From the NCBI RefSeq assembly GCF_000372825.1, contig NZ_KB910516.1, positions 2,078,011 through 2,142,010 on the forward strand: a stretch of DNA of 64,000 bases, given 5' to 3'. The stretch comes from Methylobacterium sp. 77 (lineage in GTDB: Bacteria > Pseudomonadota > Alphaproteobacteria > Rhizobiales > Beijerinckiaceae). This document shows, piece by piece, positions 57,171-64,000 of this stretch. Each line of letters starts with the position of its first letter. The stretch's first letter is position 1. Made by a program: the position numbers and the translations under genes. The notes beneath the pieces are model-generated. The model had not been told where the DNA came from. It did no database searches and saw only the letters and a program-made list of their open reading frames with translations.

Positions 57171-57815
57171 ATGGCCCATCAGACCATCACCGCTCTCTAC
57201 GATTCCTACGATGACGCCAGCAATGCGGTGGCCAAGCTCGAATCGTCGGGCATCAGCCACAGCGACATCAGCATCGTCAGCAGCAATGAGAATGACCGGC
57301 ATTCCGGACGTCTCGCAAGCACCGATACCACACGCAGGCACACTACGGAGACCGCGGAAACCGCCTCGACCGGGGCCGGAACCGGCGCGGGCGTCGGCAC
57401 GCTGCTCGGCGGCGCGGCCGGACTTCTGACCGGACTCGGCCTTCTGGCGATCCCGGGCGTTGGTCCGGTTGTCGCGGCGGGTTGGCTCGTGACCACCCTC
57501 ACCGGTGCCGGGATCGGCGCTGCGGCGGGCGGACTGGTCGGTGGTCTCACCGGTGCCGGATTGAGTGAGGCGGATGCCCATACCTACAGTGAAGGTGTGC
57601 GTCGGGGCGGTACGCTCGTCACGGTGAAGGTCGACGACGCCAGGGCCTCCCACGTCATGGACGTCCTGGAGGAGCACGGATCGGTCAACGTCACCGAGCG
57701 CGCCGAGGGTTGGAAGGCCGATGGCTGGACGGCACCGAGCGCGACCCCATCCGACACCGCGACGCTGCCGGGTGCGCGCCCCGGCGTCCGCTCCTACCCC
57801 ACGGGCCCGCTGTAA
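57171..57815 (+). CDS. General stress protein-like (YflT/17M type) membrane-associated protein
   Basis: A 214-residue protein. The start I-T-A-L-Y-D-S-Y-D-D-A-S-N-A-V-A-K-L-E-S-S-G-I is the heat-induced YflT/general stress protein 17M domain. A Gly/Ala-rich hydrophobic centre (about 75-140, G-A-G-T-G-A-G-V-G-T-L-L-G-G) looks like two glycine-zipper segments, and a ferredoxin-like end (G-G-T-L-V-T-V-K-V-D-D-A-R-A) follows. Such proteins are often stress-induced in Alphaproteobacteria; their action is not defined. The ATG at 57171 follows GAGGAA, and an intrinsic terminator ends the unit. Confidence 0.8.
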   Translation: MAHQTITALYDSYDDASNAVAKLESSGISHSDISIVSSNENDRHSGRLASTDTTRRHTTETAETASTGAGTGAGVGTLLGGAAGLLTGLGLLAIPGVGPVVAAGWLVTTLTGAGIGAAAGGLVGGLTGAGLSEADAHTYSEGVRRGGTLVTVKVDDARASHVMDVLEEHGSVNVTERAEGWKADGWTAPSATPSDTATLPGARPGVRSYPTGPL

Positions 57816-57838
57816 TCGCCAACGTCACCTGACAACGG

Positions 57839-57866
57839 AAAAAGCCGCCCGGAAGGGCGGCTTTTT
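57839..57866. terminator. Bidirectional intrinsic terminator
   Basis: AAAAAGCCGCCC (57839-57850), loop GGAA, then GGGCGGCTTTTT (57855-57866). The A-run and T-run at the two ends allow it to work for the stress gene on the plus strand and rpmG on the minus strand. Confidence 0.93.
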
Positions 57867-57893
57867 CATGTCTCCTCGGTCAGGAGAAAAGCG

Positions 57894-58061
57894 TTACTTG
57901 ATCTTGGTTTCCTTGAAGTCGACATGCTTGCGCACGACGGGGTCGTACTTCTTCATGGAGAGCTTCTCGGTCTGCGTCCGCGAGTTCTTCTTCGTGACGT
58001 AGAAGTAGCCGGTATCGGCGGTCGAGATCAGCTTGACTTTAACGGTGACGGCCTTGGCCAT
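57894..58061 (-). CDS. rpmG: 50S ribosomal protein L33
   Basis: A 55-residue basic protein, [18 protein letters not shown] then Y-V-T-K-K-N-S-R-T and K-Y-D-P-V-V-R-K-H, the L33 signature. It lacks the Cys pairs of zinc-binding L33 forms. The ATG at 58061 follows AGGAGCACCGCGCC. It is a single-gene unit ended by the hairpin at 57839-57866. Confidence 0.97.
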   Translation of the reverse strand: MAKAVTVKVKLISTADTGYFYVTKKNSRTQTEKLSMKKYDPVVRKHVDFKETKIK

Positions 58062-58167
58062 GGCGCGGTGCTCCTGAGATTGCGGCATTCCGCATGAGCG
58101 AAACGCAAAATGGCCGGCACGAACCGGCTGAATTCCGCGCGGTCATTGCCTCATCGGGCTCGTTTCG

Positions 58168-59340
58168 TCAAGGCCGAGCGGGTTTCCGGAGCCGCCAAAG
58201 GACCAGTCCGGCATAAGCGACGAAGAGCCCGCAGAGGGCATAGGCGAAGCCCTGGGGCGGCATCAGATCCATGCTGCCGCCGATGAGGGGCGGACCGATC
58301 ATCAGGCCGACATTGTAGAGGACGAGGAAGGCGGCATTCGCGCCGGCGAGTTCCGCACCTCGCACGCTTGCGCCGAGATGGGCCAGCCCCACCGTGTAGA
58401 GCGTGCCGGCGAGGCCCCCCCAGACGATCAACAGGACGGCCAGAGAGAGCAAAGAGGTCGATGCCGCGGGGATCAGCGCGGCACCGATGGCCCCACCCAC
58501 GGCCGAGGCCAGCAAAACGCGGCGGCGGTCGAACCGGTCGGCCAGCAGGCCGAAGGGGATTTGGAATACGACGTTGCCGAGGGCGAGCATGCTGACGAGG
58601 CCAGCCGCGCTCTCCGCATCGAGCCCGATCCGAAGGCCGTAAAGCGGCAGGATGGCGAAGCCGCCGGTCTCGACCGCGCCGTAGACCAGGGCGGCGCAGG
58701 TCGCAGCCGGCGCGAGCCGGACGTATCCCAGAAAGCCACGGCTACCCGTACCCTCGATCTCCGGCGAGAGGCCGCGCGCCAGGGCGATCGGCACCGTCCC
58801 GAGCAGGAACAAGGCGGCTCCGGCGCAGTACGGCGCGTAGCCCTGGGTTCCGAGCAGGACGAGCAGCGTCGGCCCTATAGCGAAGCCGAGTGCGAGCACG
58901 GTCGCGTAGATGCCCATCACGAGGCCGCGCCGTGCCGGAGGGGCGACCTCGTTGATCCAGAATTCCGACAGGACGAACAACACGCCGAGGGTCGCCGAGA
59001 AGACGAAGCGCAGGGGGAACCACCAGCGGATCTCGTGAAACAGCTTGAACCCGATGAGCGATGCCGAACCGACGCAGATCGCCAGGATGAGGAGGCGTAC
59101 GACCCCGATCCTTGCGGCGAGCTTGGGCACGAACGGCACGGTGACGATGCTCGCGAACCCTGCCACCGCCGTGTTGATGCCGATGAGCGTGCTCGATGCG
59201 CCCATGCGCTCCATTTCGAGCGAGAGCAGCGGGATGGACAGGCTGAGGCCGATTCCAACCACAGCGACGCAGGTGATCGCGGCGCTCATTGCCGCGACGC
59301 GCGCGCGATCGAGGTTCTCACGGACGTGACGGTCGAGCAT
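58168..59340 (-). CDS. MFS transporter
   Basis: A 390-residue protein with 12 predicted membrane helices in two halves. The loop 2-3 segment P-K-L-A-A-R-I-G-V-V-R and the matching L-A-D-R-F-D-R-R-R-V in the second half (G-x-x-x-D-R-x-x-R-R-x type) mark the major facilitator superfamily. It resembles the YcaD-like uncharacterised branch. Its substrate is unknown. It lies just downstream of the RND efflux operon in the same direction, with a 123-nt gap, so a drug-efflux role is possible but unproven. Confidence 0.85.
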   Translation of the reverse strand: MLDRHVRENLDRARVAAMSAAITCVAVVGIGLSLSIPLLSLEMERMGASSTLIGINTAVAGFASIVTVPFVPKLAARIGVVRLLILAICVGSASLIGFKLFHEIRWWFPLRFVFSATLGVLFVLSEFWINEVAPPARRGLVMGIYATVLALGFAIGPTLLVLLGTQGYAPYCAGAALFLLGTVPIALARGLSPEIEGTGSRGFLGYVRLAPAATCAALVYGAVETGGFAILPLYGLRIGLDAESAAGLVSMLALGNVVFQIPFGLLADRFDRRRVLLASAVGGAIGAALIPAASTSLLSLAVLLIVWGGLAGTLYTVGLAHLGASVRGAELAGANAAFLVLYNVGLMIGPPLIGGSMDLMPPQGFAYALCGLFVAYAGLVLWRLRKPARP

Positions 59341-59463
59341 GGCGAGGCGGCGGTCCGGAAGATGCGCGCGGGGCGCATGGGAACGCGTGCCTCTACCCCA
59401 ATCCCGTACTCGGACGGAACCGGTGGATCGGATGGGCTGGGCTGCGTCGCTGGAGCGAGGGCT

Positions 59464-60807
59464 TTACCGAGCCGCCGATTTCAGCGGTTTGCCGTCCTGC
59501 TTCGTCGGTTGGCGCTCCATCTTCTGCCCGTCGCGCAGGTCGACGGGCGGGCTCAGAACGATCTGCTCGCCCCCGTCCAGGCCCTGATCGATCTCGATCG
59601 TCGTGCCGAGGTCACGCTTGATATGGATGCCGCGCCATTCCACCGTGCCGTCGTCGCGGGAGATCGCCACCTGCGTGCCGCGCTGGTTGAAGACCAGGCC
59701 TTCCGCCGGGATCACCACGTTCTGGCCCGTCCGCGGCACATTGAGCGTCACATAGACGTAGAGGCCCGGCCGCAGAAGGCCGTCGCGGTTGGGGACGTCG
59801 ACCTGGGTTGTGAGTGTTCGCGACGAGGTCAGCAGGGCGACGGAGCTGCGCTCGACCTCGCCGGAGAAGGTCCGGTCCGGCATCTGCGGGACCTTGATCG
59901 TGGCGGTGACCCCCGGTCGCACGCCGACAGCCAGGTTTTGAGGCACGTTCACCACCACACGCAGGATGTCGTCGCGGTCCATGGAGAGCAGGGCCGTGCC
60001 GGTCCCGTCGGCATGGACGAGATCGCCGATATCCACGCTGCGGCTGGTGATGACGCCATCGAACGGCGCCGTCACGTCCTTGAAGCCGGTCAGCGCCTTC
60101 AGCCGATCCACGGTGGCGCGCTGCGCCTTGATGTTGGCCTCGGCCACCTTCACGCCGGCCTCGGCGGAAGCCAATGTCGCGCCCTGGCTCAGGACGCTGG
60201 CCTGGGAATTGTCGGCATTCTGCTTCGAGGCCCAGCCCTGCACCGCCAGGGTCGACGTGCGGCTGTTGGTGACGTTGGCCAGATTCACGTTGGCCTTGGC
60301 CTGATCGACCGATGCCTTCGCCTGGAGCAATTGGGCATCGAGCTGCCCCACCTGGGCTTCCGCCTGGGCCAATTGCTGGTCGAGGTCCGGGGCCGCGATG
60401 CGCAGGAGGATGTCGCCCTGCTTGACCCGGCTGCCGATATCGACACGACGCTCGGCGATGTAGCCGGTGGCACGGGCGAAGAGGGCGGCTCGGGCAAATG
60501 CGTCGGTCTGGCCCGGCAGGGTCACTTCGATCGGTTGGGTGGCGCGCTCGACGGCGACCGTGCGCAGCTTCGGCACGAAATCCTTGGCCTTGCGCTGCGT
60601 CTCCTCGGCGGCGGCACGCTGATGCCAATGGCCGTAGCCGCCCCAGCCGAGAAGGCCGAGAGCGACGAGGCCGACGAGCAGGAACGGCCCCTTTCCGGGT
60701 GGCGGCGGCACCTCGGCCGGCGCGCGGGTTGGCCCGTGCGGCGTCGACGCGTCCGTGTTTCCATCGGGACGCCGATCCAGAGTATCGCCGGGGCTATCCT
60801 TGCTCAT
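59464..60807 (-). CDS. RND efflux periplasmic adaptor subunit
   Basis: A 447-residue membrane fusion protein. After a Pro-rich cytoplasmic N-terminus comes one membrane helix (about 43-60), then the lipoyl/barrel-sandwich half V-D-I-G-S-R-V-K-Q-G-D-I-L-L-R-I, a coiled-coil hairpin (about 140-230, A-Q-A-E-A-Q-V-G-Q-L-D), and the second lipoyl half V-T-A-P-F-D-G-V-I-T-S-R-S-V-D-I-G. The adaptor joins the RND pump to an outer-membrane channel, which is not encoded here. It follows the pump gene by 13 nt. Confidence 0.92.
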   Translation of the reverse strand: MSKDSPGDTLDRRPDGNTDASTPHGPTRAPAEVPPPPGKGPFLLVGLVALGLLGWGGYGHWHQRAAAEETQRKAKDFVPKLRTVAVERATQPIEVTLPGQTDAFARAALFARATGYIAERRVDIGSRVKQGDILLRIAAPDLDQQLAQAEAQVGQLDAQLLQAKASVDQAKANVNLANVTNSRTSTLAVQGWASKQNADNSQASVLSQGATLASAEAGVKVAEANIKAQRATVDRLKALTGFKDVTAPFDGVITSRSVDIGDLVHADGTGTALLSMDRDDILRVVVNVPQNLAVGVRPGVTATIKVPQMPDRTFSGEVERSSVALLTSSRTLTTQVDVPNRDGLLRPGLYVYVTLNVPRTGQNVVIPAEGLVFNQRGTQVAISRDDGTVEWRGIHIKRDLGTTIEIDQGLDGGEQIVLSPPVDLRDGQKMERQPTKQDGKPLKSAAR

Positions 60808-60835
60808 GCGTAATTCTGGCTCATGCGTAATCCTG
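60804..60835. repeat. 17-bp tandem duplication at the RND pump-adaptor junction
   Basis: TCATGCGTAATTCTG (60804-60818) recurs at 60821-60835 with one change (TCATGCGTAATCCTG), a period of 17 bp. Each copy contains a CAT/TCA overlap, that is, an ATGA on the coding strand: one is the adaptor start, the other the pump stop. Confidence 0.8.
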
Positions 60836-63800
60836 AAGCGGCTCGACCTTGCCCCGGCGTAGGAGGGTGTAGAGGAACGGCACGAAGAGCAGCGTCGACG
60901 GCGTACCGATGGCGATCCCACCCATCACCGCGCGCGCCAGAGCCGCGTTCTGCTCGCCGCCCTCGCCGGTCCCCAACGCCATCGGGATCAAGCCCAGAAA
61001 CATCGCACCCGCCGTCATCAGCACCGGCCGCAGCCGCGTCTCGCCGGCGAGAAGCGCCGCTTCGGCCGCGCCGCAGCCCGTCGCCTCCCGATGCTCCTTG
61101 GCGAAGGTGACGAGGAGGATGGAATTGGCGCTGGCGATACCCACCGACATGATCGCCCCGAAGAGTGACGGAATCGAGAAGGTCGTGCCGGTGATGAACA
61201 GGCTCGCCACGATTCCGCAGAAGGCGAGCGGCAGGGCTGCCAGCACAACGAGAGGATCGCCCCAGCTCTGGAAGTTCACGGCCATGAGCAGGTAGACCGC
61301 CACCAGCGCGATCGAGAGCCCGACGCCCATGCGGAAGAAGGCCGATTGCATGTTCTCGATCTGCCCACGCACGGTGATCTTGTCCGGCGCCGGCAGGGCC
61401 TTCTGCTCTTCCTCGACGATCCTGCGGATGTCTTTCGCCACCGAGCCGAGATCGGAATCCTGGACCGCGGCGTAGATGTTGAAGGTCGGCTGCGTGTTGA
61501 CGTGGTTGATCACCGTCTGCGAGCCCTCGCGGCGCATGGTCGATACGCTGGAGAGGAGGGTGAGAACCCCCGGCGCATCGGAATTGCCGTTGACGAGGAG
61601 CGGGGTGTTCTGGAGCGCGGTGAGGCTGTCGTTCCGGTATTCCGGGGTCTGCACCCAGAGCTGGTAGGGAATGCCGGTCTTCGGGTCGGTCCAGAAGTTC
61701 GGTGTCACCTGGAAGGAGCCCGACAGCGAGACGTTGAGCCCCTGCGCGATCTGCTGCTCGGTCAGGCCGAGCTCGGAGGCCAGGCGACGGTCCACATCGA
61801 CGAAGAATTGCGGGGTGCCGACGATCTGGTGGAGATGGACGTCCACCGCGCCGCGCGTCTCCTTGAGGCGCCGGACGATGTTCTGCGCGACCGCGAGATC
61901 CTTGGCCGTGTTGCGGCCGGACACCTGAATGTCGATCTGTGCCAGCGTGCCGAAATTGAGGATCTGCGTGATGATGTCGGACGGCTGGAAATAGACGATC
62001 AGATCGGGGAATCGGTCGCGCAGCATCTCGCGCAGGCGCTTAGTGTATCCCGCTACCGAGCCGTGCCCCTCCTTGAGGTTGATCAGCATCTGGCCGTCGT
62101 TGTTGGCGACGAACGATCCGTCCGAGAAGGCGAAATTGTAGTTGTTCGCGGGCAGGCCGATATTGTCGAGAATCTGATCGATTTCGCCCTCGGGAATGAT
62201 CTCGCGGACGACGGAATGGACTTCGGCGAAGGTCTGTTCGGCGGTCTCGATGCGCATGCCCGGCCGGGTGCGCAGGTGCAGCGTCATCTGGCTCGATTCG
62301 ACCTGCGGGAAGTAATCCTGCCCGACGAAGCCGAACAGAACGGCCGTCCCCATGAAGATCACCGCCACCGTCGCGAGCGTGACGAAGCGGCGCCGCAGGA
62401 CCACGTGCAGCAGACCGAGATAGCCACGGTGGAACCGGGCGAAGCGCGTTTCAAAACCTTGGCGGAAACGCCCGGCGAGGCGGAAGATCGGTCCGAACAC
62501 CCACCCCAGCGCGCGCGCGATGCGGCCCCTTCGCGGCGGCTCCCCACCCGTCCCGTGATGCTGTTCGTATTCGCGCGCCACCAGCACGTCGATGAGAACA
62601 GGCACCAGGGTGCGTGACAGGACGTAGGACGTCAGCATCGCGAACACGACCGCCAGCGCCTGCGGCGTGAACAGGTATTTCGGCGTGTCGGTGAGCGCGA
62701 AGACCGAGACGAAGGCGGCGCAGATCGAGAGGGTCGAGATCAGCGCCGGCTTGGCGATGCCCGCCGCACCCTCGACCACGGACTTGCGGAACGGCTCGCC
62801 CTCTTCGAACAGCCGATAGGTGTTCTCGATCGCAACCGTCGCGTCATCGACGAGGATGCCCACCGCCAAGGCGAGACCGCCGAGCGTCATGACGTTGATG
62901 GTCTCGCCGAGCGACGTGAGGATCGCCAGCGATGTCAGGATCGAGAGCGGGATCGAGACCAGCACCACGATGGTGGAACGCCATGAGCCGAGGAACAGCA
63001 GGATCGTCAGGCCGGTGAGGCCGGCGGCGATGATCGCCTCGTGGATCACACCCTCGATGGCGGCCGAGACGAAGACCGACTGGTCGAACAATTCGCGGAG
63101 CGCCATGCCCTCGGGCGCGGCGGCGCGGATGTCGGGCAAGGCCTTTTTCACGTTGTTGACGACATCGAGGGTCGAGGCGGTGCCGTTCTTGAAGATGCGC
63201 ATCAACACCGAGTTGAGGCCGTCGGCCCGCACGATGTTCACCTGCGGCGGGCCGCCGTCACGCACATTGGCGACATCGCGCACCAGCACCGGTTGCCCGC
63301 CCACTACCTTAATCGGGACCTGATTGAGCGCCTCGATGGCATCGGGAGTCGCGTTGAGCTGGATCGGATATTGCTGCTCTCCGATCTTGGCGAGACCCGA
63401 CGGTACGGTCAGGTTCTGCGCCGTCATGGCATTGGTGACGTCGAGGGCGGTCAGACCGAGCGCGCGCAACGCCTGGAGGTCGAGATCGACCATGATCTGG
63501 CGCGGCGTTCCACCGAAGGGCGAAGGCAGTGTCGAGCCCGGCACCTGGGTCAGCCGCTGCCGGATGCGGTACTGGGCGTAATCGTAGACTTTGGTCAGGC
63601 TCTCACTCGTGGAGGAGAGCGAGAGCTGGATCACCGGAACGGACGAGGCTGAGAAGCGCAGGACGATGGGCGGCTGGACGCCCGGGGGCATGGTCGACCG
63701 GATCGAATTCATCGCCGAGACGGTCTGAGCGATGGCGAGATCGATACTCACCGCCTGATCGAAATAGATCTTCTGGATCGCCGTGCCCTGGAGCGTCGTC

Positions 63801-64000
63801 GATTCCATTCGGGCGATGTTGTTGACGTTGTTGGAGAGCGAGAACTCCGCGTAGGTGGTGATGCGACGCTCCATCTCGGAGGTCGAAAGGCCGGTATAGG
63901 TCCACACCACGACGACGACCGGGATATCGACGGTCGGCAGTACGTCCTTAGGTGCCACGACCACGGCCGCGGCTCCGCCGAGCATCATCAGCACGGCGAG
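60821..64000 (-). CDS. RND efflux pump permease (partial, 5' end outside window)
   Basis: At least 1,059 codons of an RND inner-membrane pump, nearly full length; the N-terminal helix start lies beyond the window. The periplasmic pore segment V-D-I-P-V-V-V-V-V-W-T-Y-T-G-L-S-T-S-E-M-E is near its visible start. Helix 4 has G-G-L-A-L-A-V-G-I-L-V-D-D-A-T-V-A-I-E-N, whose Asp pair is the proton relay of the family, and helices 10-12 follow (G-I-A-S-A-N-S-I-L-L-V). It exports drugs, solvents or metals by proton antiport with the adaptor downstream; the D-D relay argues for the multidrug rather than the heavy-metal branch. Confidence 0.93.
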   Translation of the reverse strand, partial: LAVLMMLGGAAAVVVAPKDVLPTVDIPVVVVVWTYTGLSTSEMERRITTYAEFSLSNNVNNIARMESTTLQGTAIQKIYFDQAVSIDLAIAQTVSAMNSIRSTMPPGVQPPIVLRFSASSVPVIQLSLSSTSESLTKVYDYAQYRIRQRLTQVPGSTLPSPFGGTPRQIMVDLDLQALRALGLTALDVTNAMTAQNLTVPSGLAKIGEQQYPIQLNATPDAIEALNQVPIKVVGGQPVLVRDVANVRDGGPPQVNIVRADGLNSVLMRIFKNGTASTLDVVNNVKKALPDIRAAAPEGMALRELFDQSVFVSAAIEGVIHEAIIAAGLTGLTILLFLGSWRSTIVVLVSIPLSILTSLAILTSLGETINVMTLGGLALAVGILVDDATVAIENTYRLFEEGEPFRKSVVEGAAGIAKPALISTLSICAAFVSVFALTDTPKYLFTPQALAVVFAMLTSYVLSRTLVPVLIDVLVAREYEQHHGTGGEPPRRGRIARALGWVFGPIFRLAGRFRQGFETRFARFHRGYLGLLHVVLRRRFVTLATVAVIFMGTAVLFGFVGQDYFPQVESSQMTLHLRTRPGMRIETAEQTFAEVHSVVREIIPEGEIDQILDNIGLPANNYNFAFSDGSFVANNDGQMLINLKEGHGSVAGYTKRLREMLRDRFPDLIVYFQPSDIITQILNFGTLAQIDIQVSGRNTAKDLAVAQNIVRRLKETRGAVDVHLHQIVGTPQFFVDVDRRLASELGLTEQQIAQGLNVSLSGSFQVTPNFWTDPKTGIPYQLWVQTPEYRNDSLTALQNTPLLVNGNSDAPGVLTLLSSVSTMRREGSQTVINHVNTQPTFNIYAAVQDSDLGSVAKDIRRIVEEEQKALPAPDKITVRGQIENMQSAFFRMGVGLSIALVAVYLLMAVNFQSWGDPLVVLAALPLAFCGIVASLFITGTTFSIPSLFGAIMSVGIASANSILLVTFAKEHREATGCGAAEAALLAGETRLRPVLMTAGAMFLGLIPMALGTGEGGEQNAALARAVMGGIAIGTPSTLLFVPFLYTLLRRGKVEPLQDYA

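Overview
The window is a GC-rich alphaproteobacterial chromosome segment, almost certainly from Methylobacterium/Methylorubrum or a close relative. The main reason is a complete methanol dehydrogenase operon on the minus strand (2.0-14.5 kb) in the order mxaF-J-G-I-R-S-A-C-K-L-D-E-H-B, the order known from M. extorquens. MxaF has Ala at the position that is Asp in lanthanide-type XoxF, so it is the calcium-type enzyme. No rRNA, CRISPR array, insertion sequence or phage was seen.

Layout. 0-2 kb: the 5' part of sdhC (cut by the window edge) and an SLC13-type permease. 2-14.7 kb: the mxa operon and its promoter. 15-16.7 kb: a small secreted protein, a trypsin-like protease and a DUF6894 protein. 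16.7-20.7 kb: an APC amino acid permease divergent from ornithine cyclodeaminase and arginase, which reads as an arginine-to-proline catabolic locus. 20.8-21.8 kb: a compact two-gene unit whose larger product carries all four active-site residues of the CdiA-type RNase A toxin fold. 21.9-23.9 kb: glnB-glnA. 24.1-28.8 kb: nnrD, an RTX protein with an odd start region, a large palindromic repeat and a multicopper-oxidase-like protein that has lost most copper ligands. 29-35.6 kb: tRNA-Leu and the proteostasis set tig, clpP, clpX, lon. 35.7-37.4 kb: tRNA-Val, small proteins and two tandem tRNA-Asp genes. 37.7-42.2 kb: rpmI, rplT, pheS, pheT. 42.2-48 kb: a SEC-C protein, an FMN reductase, rnr, a DUF983 protein, a Nudix hydrolase and a 28-residue membrane peptide. 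48.2-55.1 kb: class II DAHP synthase, an OpgC-like protein, a stand-alone sigma-70 region 1.1-like protein, an FdhF/YdeP oxidoreductase and glutathione reductase. 55.3-64 kb: a second RTX protein, two stress/envelope-type proteins, rpmG, an MFS transporter and an RND efflux adaptor-pump pair (pump cut by the window end).

How it works together. MxaF and MxaI form periplasmic methanol dehydrogenase, MxaG (cytochrome cL) accepts its electrons, MxaJ is associated with the enzyme, and MxaR/S/A/C/K/L/D act in maturation and calcium insertion. MxaE and MxaH have no settled role; MxaB is a response regulator. The first four cistrons are separated by 86-239 nt gaps that each hold a strong stem-loop, while the later cistrons mostly overlap by 4 nt or nearly abut. 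This suggests the structural subunits are set apart from the accessory proteins after transcription.

The most notable items are the orphan RNase A-like toxin with its candidate immunity gene, a palindromic repeat read in frame through the N-terminus of MxaK, the copper-ligand-poor multicopper oxidase homologue, the free-standing region 1.1-like protein, and the RTX gene whose best ribosome binding site leads into an in-frame stop. Start sites were chosen by eye, and no similarity search was run.
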